From: Ochrobactrum quorumnocens
GTDB taxonomy: Bacteria > Pseudomonadota > Alphaproteobacteria > Rhizobiales > Rhizobiaceae
DNA length: 64,000 nucleotides
Reading direction: 5' to 3'
Assembly: GCF_002278035.1 (NCBI RefSeq)
Contig: NZ_CP022603.1
Location: 1,921,501 to 1,985,500, forward strand
The notes beneath the pieces are model-generated. The model was not told the DNA's origin. It worked only from the letters and a program-made list of their open reading frames with translations, and ran no database searches. The position numbers were made by a program, and so were the translations under genes. Shown here piece by piece: positions 45,851 to 55,688 of the stretch; within the stretch, counting starts at the first letter, position 1; each line of letters begins with the position of its first letter.

Positions 45851-47413
45851 ATGTTCAATCCAACTTCAATATGCGCCGCATTTAGCGTCGCGCTCCTTGG
45901 CCTCTGCGCCACATCCTTCCAAGCACATGCCGCAGATGACGAGACCTTACGCGTAGCTTTTCATTCCGATGTCGCGAGCATTAACCCCGGTGTCAACCGT
46001 GACGCCAATGCCGATGTGGTCGTCGCGCACATTGCTGAAGGTCTGGTTGCCTATGGCGATGATCTGGCGATCAAGCCAATGCTGGCTGAAAGCTGGACTG
46101 CAAACGCTGACCATACCGTCTATGATTTTAAACTCCGCCAAGGCGTGAAATTCCAGAATGGCAAAGAGCTGACAGCCAAAGACGTAGTGTGGAATTTCGA
46201 ACGTTATCTGAAGCCTGAAACCGGCTTCCAATGCGTGAACCGCTATAACGGCAAAGTGGATTCCGAATTGAAGTCGGTTGAGGCTGTTGACGACAGCACG
46301 GTGCGTTTCAATTTCGCAGCGCCTGCGCCAAATTTCGTCATCACAATGGCGACCATCCAATGCACGCCATGGATATTAAGCCCTGAATCTGTTGATGCTG
46401 ATGGCAAGTTTGTAAAGCCGATTGGTACCGGTCCTTATGCCTTTTCCAAATGGGAACGGGGCCGTTTTCTTGACCTCACCCGTTTTGACGATTACGCGGC
46501 GCTGTCTGGTGCAGCGGATGGTTTGGCCGGTAACAAAAAGGGTCATATGAAAACGATCCAGTTTATGACGGTTCCCGATTCAAGCACGCGCACCAATGGT
46601 CTGTTGTCAGGCGAGATCGATTTCATCGATGAAGTTGAACCGACCGGCGTCAAGGATCTGGAAGCAAAGGGAATGAAGGTGAATGTCCAGCAGACGCCTG
46701 CATGGATGGTGCTGCAAATCCAGTCAGATTCTGACAAACTGAAAGATCCGCAGCTCCGTCAGGCGATCGCGCATTCTATCGATCTTAACCAACTGGCAGC
46801 GGCGATTGGCGAGGGCATGTACACACCGAATCCATCGGTCATCGCACCAAATACGATCTATTCGGATAATCAGGCAGCTGCCTGGCCTGCTTATGATCCC
46901 GCCAAGGCACAGGAACTGCTTACCAAGGCAGGGTACAAGGGCGAGCCAATCAGTCTTCTGGTTGCCAACCGCCAGAACCGTGTACAGGTCGCCACAATTA
47001 TTCAGGCGTTCCTTGCTGGATCGGGCATCAATGCGCAGCTTGAAGTGCGCGATTGGGCAACCCAGCTCGACCAGTATCGCCGTGGTGCATATGAACTTGC
47101 AGTCTTTGCCTACTCCGCGCGCCTCGATCCATTGTTGTCTTTCCAATCGATGATTGGTGACAAGAAAGCCGACGCTGCGCGTCAATGGGATGATGCAAAG
47201 GCGGAAGAGCTTCTCAAGCAGGTTTCAGCGACAAGTGATGTCGAGGAGCGTAAAAAGCTCTTCAACGAACTCAACAAGCTGATGGCCGAGCAGGTGCCGA
47301 TCCTTGGTCTGGTAAATTTACCATCCATTACGGCGACGGGCCCAAAAGTGAATGATTACAAGGGTTGGGCTGGTGACACTGACCGTTTCTGGACGGTTAG
47401 CAAGATGCAGTAA
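45851..47413 (+). CDS. Periplasmic solute-binding protein, family 5 (cluster 2)
   Basis: This 520-aa exported binding protein has a signal peptide ending AHA at about residue 27 and the family 5 pattern LRVAFHSDVASINPGVNRD, with LAESWTANADHTVYDFKL and LRQAIAHSIDLNQLAAAIG (each cited by core). Two cysteines (FQCVNR and IQCTPW) may pair in the periplasm. It captures the substrate for the permeases at 41528-43287. Because its operon carries an acyltransferase, a hydrolase and an amidase, an N-acylated or peptide-like compound is a fair guess. AAGGGGAAATC precedes the ATG. Confidence 0.92.
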   Translation: MFNPTSICAAFSVALLGLCATSFQAHAADDETLRVAFHSDVASINPGVNRDANADVVVAHIAEGLVAYGDDLAIKPMLAESWTANADHTVYDFKLRQGVKFQNGKELTAKDVVWNFERYLKPETGFQCVNRYNGKVDSELKSVEAVDDSTVRFNFAAPAPNFVITMATIQCTPWILSPESVDADGKFVKPIGTGPYAFSKWERGRFLDLTRFDDYAALSGAADGLAGNKKGHMKTIQFMTVPDSSTRTNGLLSGEIDFIDEVEPTGVKDLEAKGMKVNVQQTPAWMVLQIQSDSDKLKDPQLRQAIAHSIDLNQLAAAIGEGMYTPNPSVIAPNTIYSDNQAAAWPAYDPAKAQELLTKAGYKGEPISLLVANRQNRVQVATIIQAFLAGSGINAQLEVRDWATQLDQYRRGAYELAVFAYSARLDPLLSFQSMIGDKKADAARQWDDAKAEELLKQVSATSDVEERKKLFNELNKLMAEQVPILGLVNLPSITATGPKVNDYKGWAGDTDRFWTVSKMQ

Positions 47414-47452
47414 CGCGCCCATTGCTGAAGCTTATCACATCGGAATAATCCC

Positions 47453-48886
47453 ATGACGTCTACATCGTTTGATTATATCCGGACTGACGCGGTCGGTCTG
47501 GGAGAGGCCATTCGCGCCAAAGTTCTGTCGCCGCGCGAGGCCGTTCAGGAAGCATTTGCAGCGATTGATCGGTGCAATCCTCAGCTTAACGCTGTCATTC
47601 ATGAAATGCGCGATGAGGCCGAAGAGCAGCTTAAAACACTGCCAGAAGGGCCGCTCAGCGGTGTCCCGGTTTTGTTGAAGGATGATTGCCCATCCTATGC
47701 AGGCGCTGCCATGTCCTTTGGTTGCCGTGCAGCTGAAGGCAATATTTCGCATCGCGATCACGAGCTGGTTAAGCGCTATAAAGCCGCCGGTCTGGTCGTT
47801 GTGGGCAAGACCAATCTGCCTGAGTTTTCCTGCAATGTTGCAACGGAATCCTCTTTGCATGGTCCGGCCCTCAATCCTTGGGACGTGAAGCGCAGCATTG
47901 GTGGTTCTTCCGGTGGCGCGGCAGCAGCGGTTGCTGCGCGTATGGTGCCTGTGGCCTATGGCAATGATGGAGCCGGTTCCATCCGCATTCCTGCGTCCTG
48001 CGGCGGTCTTTTCGGACTGCGTCCATCACGTGGCCGCGTCCCATGTGGTCCGGTCTCGACAGAAAACTGGGGCGGGATGGTCAGCCACCACGTGTTGACG
48101 CGCTCGGTTCGCGATTCCGCGACGATGCTCGATCTGACAGATGCGCTAGAACCGGGTTCGCTTTATGCCGCACCGGCGAAGACGGATCTCTTTGTTAACA
48201 GTGCCAAAACCACTCCCCGTAAGTTGCGCATTGGCGTCTGGCAGCAATCCGCTCTTCGTGAGCATCTGGATGAGCAATCTGCTGCGGCACTTGAGGCGAC
48301 AATTACGTTTTGTGAACAGCTCGGCCACACAGTCGTTTTCGTGCAGCCAGATTTTGACGGTTCTCAGCTGGCAGATGCCGTGCAAAAACTGATTGCTGTC
48401 TACACTGCAATTGAAGTCGCCGATGTTACAGCTACAACTGGCAAGCCCGCCAATGATCTCTATTTCGAGCCGGCCAATCTGGGATTGGCTGCCTATGGTG
48501 AGGGTTTGTCCGCAACCGAAGTCATTCAGGCGCGCCTGACCGCAAACAGCACAGCTCGCAGTTTCGGTCGCCTGTTTCAAGGATGCGATGTGGTTTTAAG
48601 CCCCGTCATGCCAGTCGCATCATTTCCGCTTGGAATGCTCGACGTGCGTTCACCTGACTGGGAAAGCTTTGTTCAACAGTTTCTGGAACTCACGAGCTTT
48701 ACCCATCCTGTCAATGCGGCTGGCTTGCCTGCAATGAGTGTGCCGCTACACGAAACGTCGGATGGCTTCCCTGTTGGCAGCCAGTTCATTGCCCCCTATG
48801 GGGCAGAAAATCTGTTATTTGAACTCGCAGGCCAGTTGGAAACCATGTGCCCATGGTCTGACCGCCTGCCAGCAATTCACGCCTGA
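47453..48886 (+). CDS. Amidase signature-family amidase
   Basis: This 477-aa amidase-signature enzyme has the Ser-cisSer-Lys triad: Lys76 in VPVLLKDD, the serine pair 152-153 in GGSSGG, and nucleophile Ser175 in DGAGSIRIPASCGG. It hydrolyses a carboxamide to acid and ammonia or amine. The absence of gatB or gatC nearby and the operon context argue against the tRNA amidotransferase. It lies 39 bp after the binding protein and 16 bp before the PaiB-like gene, so it is part of the same uptake and degradation operon. Confidence 0.92.
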   Translation: MTSTSFDYIRTDAVGLGEAIRAKVLSPREAVQEAFAAIDRCNPQLNAVIHEMRDEAEEQLKTLPEGPLSGVPVLLKDDCPSYAGAAMSFGCRAAEGNISHRDHELVKRYKAAGLVVVGKTNLPEFSCNVATESSLHGPALNPWDVKRSIGGSSGGAAAAVAARMVPVAYGNDGAGSIRIPASCGGLFGLRPSRGRVPCGPVSTENWGGMVSHHVLTRSVRDSATMLDLTDALEPGSLYAAPAKTDLFVNSAKTTPRKLRIGVWQQSALREHLDEQSAAALEATITFCEQLGHTVVFVQPDFDGSQLADAVQKLIAVYTAIEVADVTATTGKPANDLYFEPANLGLAAYGEGLSATEVIQARLTANSTARSFGRLFQGCDVVLSPVMPVASFPLGMLDVRSPDWESFVQQFLELTSFTHPVNAAGLPAMSVPLHETSDGFPVGSQFIAPYGAENLLFELAGQLETMCPWSDRLPAIHA

Positions 48887-48902
48887 AATCAAGAGACAAG
48901 CC

Positions 48903-49529
48903 ATGCTCTATACAAAGCCCTATTTCCAGCCGCCCGATGTAAACGAGGTTTTCGATCTTGTTGACAGAACGGTTCTTGGCACTTTGATCACCAGCCATGA
49001 GGGTGGTGTTGCAATTTCTCATCCGATTTTCATGATGGATCGGACTAGAGGCGAAAACGGCACGCTGGTCTCGCATGTCGCGGCCTCAAACGATCATGTT
49101 GAGTTTCTGAAGCGCGGATCGCCCTCAATCGCGATCCTGATGGACGCTGGTCATTATGTGTCTTCGTCCTGGTATCCGGGCTACCCGGAAAGAGACAGCG
49201 CACCGACATGGAGTTTTATGGTCGCCCATATTCATGGGGCGCCCAAAATATTGTCGGAAGCAGCGACCACCAAGCATCTCCACGAGCTCGTCAGGCACAT
49301 GGAAAAGGGGCGAGACAAGCCATGGCAGATGAAGGAACTTGGTCCCGGCGGTCTTGAGCGACGCTTGCCAAATATCGTCGGCTACGAAATGCCGATCGAT
49401 AAAATGGAGATCAAGTTCAAGCTGGGGCAAGACGAGCGTTCAGCGGATATGAGCGCAGCTATCAAAAAATTACGCGAAGAGGGGCGGGATGACGTTGCCG
49501 AAATGATGACGCGTCACTGCAAACTTTAG
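48903..49529 (+). CDS. PaiB-family FMN-binding protein
   Basis: This 208-aa protein belongs to the PaiB/FMN-binding split-barrel group. Its start, MLYTKPYFQPPDVNEVFDL, with HVAASNDHVEFLK, SSSWYPGYPER and HIHGAPKIL, matches the family. PaiB of Bacillus was described as a negative regulator of sporulation and protease genes, but many members may be flavin-dependent enzymes. Here it ends an uptake and hydrolysis operon, so a metabolic role is at least as likely. A longer frame from 48738 overlaps the amidase and is not used. Confidence 0.88.
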   Translation: MLYTKPYFQPPDVNEVFDLVDRTVLGTLITSHEGGVAISHPIFMMDRTRGENGTLVSHVAASNDHVEFLKRGSPSIAILMDAGHYVSSSWYPGYPERDSAPTWSFMVAHIHGAPKILSEAATTKHLHELVRHMEKGRDKPWQMKELGPGGLERRLPNIVGYEMPIDKMEIKFKLGQDERSADMSAAIKKLREEGRDDVAEMMTRHCKL

Positions 49530-49720
49530 AAATCCAGATGGGGGATTTGAGTTGATGACGGTGCTGCACATTCCGTCCTGACCAAGCCAATTATCCAGCA
49601 ATCACAGCCATAGCAGGCGTCCGGTTTTAGCGAGTTCCGGCAGCTTGTTCTCAGCACGACGGAAAGCCTCTTTCCGCCGAAAAACTCCTATTGCCTAAAA
49701 TCAAAGGGGACACTACTCAA
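49530..49720. other. Promoter-bearing gap upstream of the porin gene
   Basis: About 190 bp without a gene. It must hold the porin promoter, but no strong -35/-10 pair or operator can be named by eye. AAAGGGGACAC immediately before 49721 is the ribosome site. Confidence 0.4.
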
Positions 49721-50812
49721 ATGAAGAAAATTCTATCTGCATCCGTTGCTGTGTTGGCATTGTCACAAGCGGCGTCGGCTGCCGACGCAATCATCGCACC
49801 AGAGCCAGAATCCGTTGAATATGTTCGCGTTTGCGATGCATATGGCAAAGGCTACTTCTATATCCCTGGAACTGAAACCTGCCTGCGTTTTGCTGGTTAT
49901 GTGCGTTATGATGTCAGTGGTGGCGACAATGCTTATGCGCGCGTACCGAGCACCAAAGATATGGATACTTATGCGCAGCTGACCCGTTTCACCTTCCGCA
50001 CATTTACCGGCACTGAAACGGAACTCGGGACACTCAAGACGGTCACTGAAGTGCGCTATCAATGGTACAATGGTGCAGACTCTTCATCGTCCGGTTCTCT
50101 GCGTTTGGGTTTTATTGAGCTTGGTGGCCTGCGTGTTGGTCTTGATCAGTCTGCATTTGTTACCTTCACCGATTATCTGGGTAATGTGCTGAACGACGAC
50201 GTCATTCTGGCGGGTGGTTATCGCACAAACCTCATCAGCTACACCTACAAAAATAAGGAAGGTTTCTCCGCGACCTTATCACTTGAACAGGGTGGTAATA
50301 CCGATGCGGATGTGGATGTCACCATCGATGATTACATGCCGCATGTGGTGGGTGGTCTTAAATATGCGCAGTCATGGGGCAGTATTGCTGGCGTCGCTGC
50401 CTATGATGCGCGCAATGAAGAATGGGCAGGCAAGGTCAAGGTCGACCTCAAGGTGAACGACAAGTTCTCAGTGTGGTCGCAGTTTGCTTACAAATCCAAT
50501 GATGATCACTACAAAGCCAATGCCAACGGCGAGGTGTATCGTATCGTAGACAGCTTCTACGGAACTTGGGGTGGTGCTTGGGCTTTGTGGGGTGGTCTTG
50601 CCTATCAGGCAACTGAAAAAGCAAAGCTCAACCTGCAGGTTGGTTATGATGCCAGCGAAACCCTGATGGCGACTGGTAATATCAGCTATGCTTTGGTGCC
50701 AGGTTTTAACATCACACCAGAACTCACCTATGTTCAATGGAACAACAAGCGCACCACGCTTGATGGCCAAGATGCGCTTGGTCTGAAAGTGCGCTTTCAG
50801 CGTTCATTCTAA
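49721..50812 (+). CDS. Outer-membrane porin, Omp2 family
   Basis: This 363-aa alphaproteobacterial porin begins with the signal peptide MKKILSASVAVLALSQAASA. The mature part has the Omp2/Rop pattern ESVEYVRVCDAYGKGYFYIPGT, cited by its core VRVCDAYGKGYFYIPGT, then TCLRFAGYVRYD, a cysteine pair, many alternating beta strands and a C-terminal phenylalanine (VRFQRSF). It forms trimeric diffusion channels in the outer membrane. The start at 49721, not the in-frame codon at 49691, fits the signal peptide and ribosome site. Brucella carries omp2a and omp2b side by side, whereas here there is a single gene beside the hydrolytic operon. Confidence 0.93.
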   Translation: MKKILSASVAVLALSQAASAADAIIAPEPESVEYVRVCDAYGKGYFYIPGTETCLRFAGYVRYDVSGGDNAYARVPSTKDMDTYAQLTRFTFRTFTGTETELGTLKTVTEVRYQWYNGADSSSSGSLRLGFIELGGLRVGLDQSAFVTFTDYLGNVLNDDVILAGGYRTNLISYTYKNKEGFSATLSLEQGGNTDADVDVTIDDYMPHVVGGLKYAQSWGSIAGVAAYDARNEEWAGKVKVDLKVNDKFSVWSQFAYKSNDDHYKANANGEVYRIVDSFYGTWGGAWALWGGLAYQATEKAKLNLQVGYDASETLMATGNISYALVPGFNITPELTYVQWNNKRTTLDGQDALGLKVRFQRSF

Positions 50813-50824
50813 TCGGTAAACGAG

Positions 50825-50860
50825 GCTCTGACGCTGTCTGTATGCAGGCAGCGTCAGAGC
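50825..50860. terminator. Bidirectional hairpin between porin and ROK genes
   Basis: GCTCTGACGCTG (50825-50836) pairs fully with CAGCGTCAGAGC (50849-50860). It lies between convergent genes 13 bp after the porin stop. T runs are weak on both sides. Confidence 0.75.
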
Positions 50861-50868
50861 ACTTTCCA

Positions 50869-52155
50869 TCAGGCGCTGTCTTTGAAAAGAACGCTCTGGT
50901 CGAAAAGATAGCGATGGGAAAGCGGCAGGCTTGCAGCCCCCATTGCTTTGCCATGAACGCCTACTTTTCCTTCTACGATCTCAGGTGCTGAAAGCCCTTG
51001 CAGATCGATGCGCGTAAGCTCGAGTTTCGTCGCTTCAACGATCCGATGACGAACGCTTTCTGGTAGCCAGCCATCAATGATCGCCGCCGGAAAATCAATA
51101 ACAGCTGCGGCGGCCACCGCAGCATGGGCCAGCCCGCGTGCTGCCAACGCGATCCATTCGTCGAGCAAAGCGCCGAAGTTTGACCACCGCTCAGGCGAGA
51201 GCCAGAGATCATCTGAAGAAATATTGTTCTCCTGCAACATGCGTTCGAGCACAAAGAGCGAGGCGGTGTCGATCAACTGCATGGTTTCGCGCGCGTCATT
51301 TGTGCTGCGCATGCGCATGGGCATGGAACCGAGTGCACCAGCATTGCCGGTACGCCCGGGATAGAGTGTGTTGTTCAAAACAACGCCGCCGCCAATGAAC
51401 GATCCGATGGAGAAATAAACGAAATCGGTGAATTCAGGCCCGCGCCCGAATGTCAGTTCCGCACCACAGGCTGCGGTTCCGTCATTCTGGAGGTAGACCG
51501 GAAAGGGCAGGGCTGAACCAAAGTCATTGATCAGATCGGCATCAAGCCAGGCATTCATATCGGCGGCAGGTGCGCCGACTTCTTCCACCCAGTTCCAGAG
51601 TTCGAAAGGAAGCGCGATACCAAGCCCGGCAATCCTTTCACGTTTGTCTGCATCAAGCGCGGCTGTAAACGCTCCGATGCTATCGAAGGAGAACTTGCGG
51701 ATTTCATCAGGCACAGGCCAGCGATAAGTAATGTGGCGGCGCTGGCGGATGTTGCCAAGAAAATCCATCAAAATGATTTCGGCGCTGCGACGACCGATCT
51801 TGAGGCCAAAGGAAAAGACACCGTCTGCGGCAAGCCGCATGGGCATGGATGGCTGCCCAACCCGCCCGCGCACGCGTTCGCCCTGTGTGATGAGACCATC
51901 TTTTTCCAGCTCTCGGATGATCACGGAGATGGTTTGTGCAGATAATCCCGTTTTTCGTGCAATATCGGCGCGCGCCATCGAACCATGTCTGCGCACAAGA
52001 GCAAGAACAAGACGCTCATTATAAGCGCGCACGCCGATCTGGTTGGAACCGCGATTGATGCTTGCTCCGGCTTGGGCAAATTGCGGCACGGCGGAGCCTG
52101 CCACGGCTGGTCCGTCGCGTTGATCAGAACCACGTTCTGAATTGTGCCTGACCAT
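50869..52155 (-). CDS. ROK-family sugar-responsive regulator (FrcR-like)
   Basis: This 428-aa protein has an N-terminal MarR-like helix-turn-helix (ARADIARKTGLSAQTISVII) and a ROK sugar-kinase-like domain from about residue 105. The ROK zinc motif CxCGxxGC is absent, so it is a regulator and not an active kinase. The effector glycine loop FSIGSFIGGGVVLNNTL is retained. It is divergent from frcB, so it probably represses the sugar importer until the sugar binds. A perfect 12-bp inverted repeat stands in front of frcB as a likely operator. Confidence 0.9.
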   Translation of the reverse strand: MVRHNSERGSDQRDGPAVAGSAVPQFAQAGASINRGSNQIGVRAYNERLVLALVRRHGSMARADIARKTGLSAQTISVIIRELEKDGLITQGERVRGRVGQPSMPMRLAADGVFSFGLKIGRRSAEIILMDFLGNIRQRRHITYRWPVPDEIRKFSFDSIGAFTAALDADKRERIAGLGIALPFELWNWVEEVGAPAADMNAWLDADLINDFGSALPFPVYLQNDGTAACGAELTFGRGPEFTDFVYFSIGSFIGGGVVLNNTLYPGRTGNAGALGSMPMRMRSTNDARETMQLIDTASLFVLERMLQENNISSDDLWLSPERWSNFGALLDEWIALAARGLAHAAVAAAAVIDFPAAIIDGWLPESVRHRIVEATKLELTRIDLQGLSAPEIVEGKVGVHGKAMGAASLPLSHRYLFDQSVLFKDSA

Positions 52156-52179
52156 AAGCCCTCCCAGGTCCCGCCTATT

Positions 52180-52262
52180 CTAAAGCGTGATCCCGCGCTT
52201 TAGCATTTTATTTTTATGCATGTTTTTACCCCCAACCCGGTTTCCGCTTTCAGGAGATATGC
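52180..52262. repeat. Intergenic repeat-like element with hairpin
   Basis: CTAAAGCG (52180-52187) pairs with CGCTTTAG (52196-52203). It is followed by a GCATG...ACCCGGTTTCCGCTTTC...ATATGC block of the type repeated between genes in Brucella and rhizobia. Together with 10999-11092 it suggests scattered repeats of one general class. Confidence 0.5.
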
Positions 52263-52411
52263 CTTAACACCGTCCGGCCTACTCCATTCGACGAAGCAGA
52301 AAAAGTCCCCTTTTGTAGAACATGTTAAATAAAAACATTAACTTAGACGGCGACTGTATTCACATGGCGCGTGAGCTAAGTTCATTCTGATTGCCAGAGA
52401 GTGGCACAGCA

Positions 52412-52440
52412 AATTAATAAATCAAGTGGATTTATTAATT
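52412..52440. promoter_or_regulatory. Candidate ROK operator upstream of frcB
   Basis: AATTAATAAATC and GATTTATTAATT form a perfect 12-bp inverted repeat around AAGTG, 76 bp before the frcB start. AT-rich palindromes of this shape are bound by the ROK regulators Mlc and NagC. Confidence 0.65.
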
Positions 52441-52515
52441 GACTCTCTCGGGAAGCCGTGTTTTGCTTCAAGCATGCCGGGGGAAGAGGAACCGGTTTCA
52501 CTCTGGGAGGAGTTC

Positions 52516-53547
52516 ATGAAGAAGACAGTTCTCTCGGCAGCGTTTGCTGCCTTCACGCTTGGCGTTGCCGCTTCCGCAGTCGGGCCGGCCAGCGCTGCTG
52601 ATGTTGGCGCGTGCCTGATCACCAAGACGGACACCAATCCTTTTTTCGTCAAGATGAAAGAAGGTGCGATTGCCAAAGCTAAGGAGCTTGGCGTCAATCT
52701 CAAGACCTATGCAGGCAAGATTGATGGCGATTCCGAAAGTCAGGTTGCTGCTATCGAAACCTGTATTGCAGATGGTGCCAAGGGTATTCTGATTACCGCG
52801 TCCGATACCAAGGGTATTGTACCATCGCTGCAGAAAGCCCGCGATGCTGGCGCGTTGATCATTGCGCTCGATACGCCGCTGGAGCCAGCCGATGCCGCCG
52901 ATGCTACTTTTGCAACGGACAATTTCCTTGCGGGTGAGCTTGTAGGCAAATGGGCCGCAGCAACGCTTGGCGATAAGGTCAAGGATGCGCGCGTTGCTTT
53001 CCTGAACCTCACTGCTTCACAGCCAAGCGTGGACGTTCTGCGCGATCAGGGTTTCGCGGTCGGCTTCGGCATTGACCCGAAGGACAAGACCAAGCTCGGC
53101 GATGAAGATGATCCACGAATCGTAGGTCGCGACCTTACCGATGGCAATGAAGAAGGTGGCCGTCGTGCCATGGAAAATCTTCTCCAGAAAGACCCGACCG
53201 TCAATGTCGTCCACACAATCAATGAACCGGCTGCTGCTGGCGCTTATGAAGCATTGAAGGCGGTGGGACGTGAAAAAGACGTTCTCATTGTGTCGATTGA
53301 TGGCGGTTGCCCCGGCGTTAAGAATGTTGAAGCTGGTGTGATCGGCGCAACATCGCAGCAATATCCGCTGCAGATGGCTGCCCTTGGCATCGAAGCGATC
53401 AAGAAGTTCGCTGATACTGGTGAGAAGCCTAAGCCGACCGAGGGTAAGACCTTTGTCGATACCGGCGTGGCACTGGTCACTGACAAGCCTGTTGAGGGTG
53501 TGGAGTCAATCGACACCAAAACAGCTCTTGGCAAGTGCTGGGGCTAA
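52516..53547 (+). CDS. frcB: Periplasmic sugar-binding protein of the Frc-type importer
   Basis: This 343-aa protein has a signal peptide ending ASA at about residue 28. The mature protein has the periplasmic-binding type 1 (ribose/fructose) fold: [34 protein letters not shown], and a hinge at [14 protein letters not shown]. FrcB of Sinorhizobium meliloti binds fructose, ribose and mannose, and this is the best match by gene order and sequence. GGGAGGAG precedes the ATG at 52516, and the longer frame lacks a signal peptide. Terminal cysteines (GACLIT and GKCWG) may form a disulfide. Confidence 0.88.
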   Translation: MKKTVLSAAFAAFTLGVAASAVGPASAADVGACLITKTDTNPFFVKMKEGAIAKAKELGVNLKTYAGKIDGDSESQVAAIETCIADGAKGILITASDTKGIVPSLQKARDAGALIIALDTPLEPADAADATFATDNFLAGELVGKWAAATLGDKVKDARVAFLNLTASQPSVDVLRDQGFAVGFGIDPKDKTKLGDEDDPRIVGRDLTDGNEEGGRRAMENLLQKDPTVNVVHTINEPAAAGAYEALKAVGREKDVLIVSIDGGCPGVKNVEAGVIGATSQQYPLQMAALGIEAIKKFADTGEKPKPTEGKTFVDTGVALVTDKPVEGVESIDTKTALGKCWG

Positions 53548-53617
53548 ATAGTCTCGCGATAGTTCGCATCCGGCAGTTCCTGCCGGATGCTCTTGCACCA
53601 GATAGCAGGAGACTGAC

Positions 53618-54712
53618 ATGAGTGAGCCAGAGGCAACCTCCCCCCCCGTAAAGCCGTCAATCCAGGAGTATGAGAGCACGCTGTCGCGAAGTGCCAGTGA
53701 TGTCGCATCTTTTGATGATGGCGATCATTCGGTGCTCTATCGCCTCCGGCACTTTCTGCATCACAATCCAGCGGCTGTGCCACTGATTGTGCTCGTGATT
53801 TCGTTGTTGGTATTCGGCATTACATTGGGTGGGAAATTCTTTTCCGCCTTTGCGCTGACGCTCATTCTCCAACAGGTCGCGATAACCGGCATTGTGGCGG
53901 CAGCACAAACATTGGTCATCCTGACTGCTGGTATCGATCTTTCTGTTGGTGCCATTATGGTATTGTCCTCAGTCGTGATGGGGCAATTTACCTTCCGCTA
54001 TGGTTTACCTGCGGAAATTTCAATTTTGTTTGGCTTTGCGACCGGTGCGTTGTGCGGCTTTATAAATGGCTTTCTGATCGCATATGTTCGACTGCCACCG
54101 TTTATCGTTACTTTGGGCATGTGGCAGGTGATCCTCGCAACCAATTTCCTCTATTCGGCGAATGAAACCATTCGTGCGCAGGAAATTACCGCAGAGGCAC
54201 CCATTTTGCAGTTCTTTGGTGAAAGCATTCGTTTCGGCGGAGCGGTCTTTACTTACGGCGTTATCGCCATGGTCCTGCTGGTGTTGGTGCTTTGGTTTGT
54301 CTTGAACCACACCGCTTGGGGACGCCATGTCTACGCTATTGGCGATGATCCTGAAGCGGCAAAACTGTCGGGCGTTTCGGTCAAGCCGATCCTGATGTCG
54401 GTCTATATTCTGGCTGGACTTATCTGCGCGCTTGCTGGCTGGGCAATGATCGGGCGACTTGGTTCTGTATCACCGACCTCCGGTCAGTTTGCTAATATTG
54501 AATCCATCACTGCTGTGGTGATTGGTGGAATATCGCTCTTTGGCGGGCGGGGCTCTATCCTTGGCACAATGTTTGGTGCCTTGATTGTGGGCGTCTTTTC
54601 GCTTGGACTGCGCCTTTGGGGCACAGATCCACAATGGACCTATCTCCTGATTGGCGTGCTTATTATCGCTGCCGTTGCTATTGACCAGTGGATCAGAAAG
54701 GCTGCCGCATGA
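53618..54712 (+). CDS. frcC: Sugar ABC transporter permease, FrcC-like
   Basis: This 364-aa permease of the ribose/xylose/arabinose branched group has a hydrophilic N-terminal tail of about 50 residues followed by eight to ten membrane segments. LTAGIDLSVGAIM is the family signature, and GRHVYAIGDDPEAAKLSGVSV is the ATPase-contact region (cited by core GDDPEAAKLSGV). It carries the sugar across the inner membrane. The end overlaps the ATPase gene by 4 bp. A single permease gene is normal, because the channel is a homodimer. Confidence 0.9.
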   Translation: MSEPEATSPPVKPSIQEYESTLSRSASDVASFDDGDHSVLYRLRHFLHHNPAAVPLIVLVISLLVFGITLGGKFFSAFALTLILQQVAITGIVAAAQTLVILTAGIDLSVGAIMVLSSVVMGQFTFRYGLPAEISILFGFATGALCGFINGFLIAYVRLPPFIVTLGMWQVILATNFLYSANETIRAQEITAEAPILQFFGESIRFGGAVFTYGVIAMVLLVLVLWFVLNHTAWGRHVYAIGDDPEAAKLSGVSVKPILMSVYILAGLICALAGWAMIGRLGSVSPTSGQFANIESITAVVIGGISLFGGRGSILGTMFGALIVGVFSLGLRLWGTDPQWTYLLIGVLIIAAVAIDQWIRKAAA

Positions 54713-55491
54713 AACCCTCAGTTACGCCTGTTCTTTCCGCCCGTGGTCTGGTTAAGCGTTACGGACGCGTCACCGCCCTCGATCATGCCGATTTTGATCT
54801 TTATCCGGGAGAGGTTCTTGCCGTCATTGGCGATAATGGTGCGGGTAAGTCTTCGCTCATAAAGGCTTTGTCGGGTGCAGTTCGTCCCGACGAAGGCGAG
54901 ATCACGCTGGATGGAAAGCCAGTGAGTTTCCATTCACCAATGGAAGCACGCAAGGCGGGCATCGAGACGGTGTATCAAAACCTCGCGCTATCTCCGGCTC
55001 TTTCCATTGCAGATAATCTCTTTCTTGGACGAGAAATTCGCCGTAAAGGGCCGCTTGGCACATGGCTGCGGATGCTTGATCGTGGCGCAATGGAAAAGAT
55101 TGCCCGCGAGAAACTCTCGGAACTGGGCCTGATGACCATTCAAAACATTGGCCAGGCCGTGGAAACGCTGTCCGGCGGACAGAGGCAAGGTGTTGCGGTT
55201 GCGCGCGCAGCAGCCTTCGGGTCCAAGGTCATTATTATGGATGAACCGACAGCAGCTCTCGGTGTTAAGGAATCGCGCCGCGTTCTGGAGCTTATTCAGG
55301 ATGTGAAGGCACGTGGCATGCCTATAGTGCTGATCTCACATAACATGCCACATGTGTTTGAGGTGGCCGATCGCATTCATATCCACCGGCTTGGGCGTCG
55401 TCTGACGGTGGTTGATCCCAAGGAATATTCGATGTCGGATGCTGTGGCCCTGATGACTGGAGCGTTGGCACCACGCGCTGAGGCGGCCTGA
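54709..55491 (+). CDS. frcA: Sugar ABC transporter ATPase, FrcA-like (single domain)
   Basis: This 260-aa ATPase has Walker A GDNGAGKSS, signature LSGGQRQGVA and Walker B IIMDEPTAALG. Most ribose-type ATPases are double-domain proteins of about 500 aa. The single-domain form of 260 aa is typical of FrcA from rhizobia. It powers frcC. The fructokinase gene frcK that follows in S. meliloti is absent here, and the next gene is an unrelated small membrane protein. Confidence 0.9.
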   Translation: MKPSVTPVLSARGLVKRYGRVTALDHADFDLYPGEVLAVIGDNGAGKSSLIKALSGAVRPDEGEITLDGKPVSFHSPMEARKAGIETVYQNLALSPALSIADNLFLGREIRRKGPLGTWLRMLDRGAMEKIAREKLSELGLMTIQNIGQAVETLSGGQRQGVAVARAAAFGSKVIIMDEPTAALGVKESRRVLELIQDVKARGMPIVLISHNMPHVFEVADRIHIHRLGRRLTVVDPKEYSMSDAVALMTGALAPRAEAA

Positions 55492-55688
55492 TCGCTCAGC
55501 ACTACATCGAGCGATAGTTGTGTCTTTCGACAAGGTTCGGGGGCGGAAGACAACAATCCGCTTAAAATCACAAAATATCAGTCAAATTGAACACGTAGCT
55601 CTTACGAGACGCTCGCAAACTGGTTACACATGGCGCGAATTCTTTGGAAAAATGTTCCAGAGACGTGAAACCATTACAAGGCTGGCCA

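Noticed and set aside
52516..55491. Erythritol importer eryEFG
   Set aside because: The single-domain 260-aa ATPase, gene order binding protein-permease-ATPase, and ROK regulator match Frc. The Brucella eryEFG genes lie beyond eryA, outside this window.
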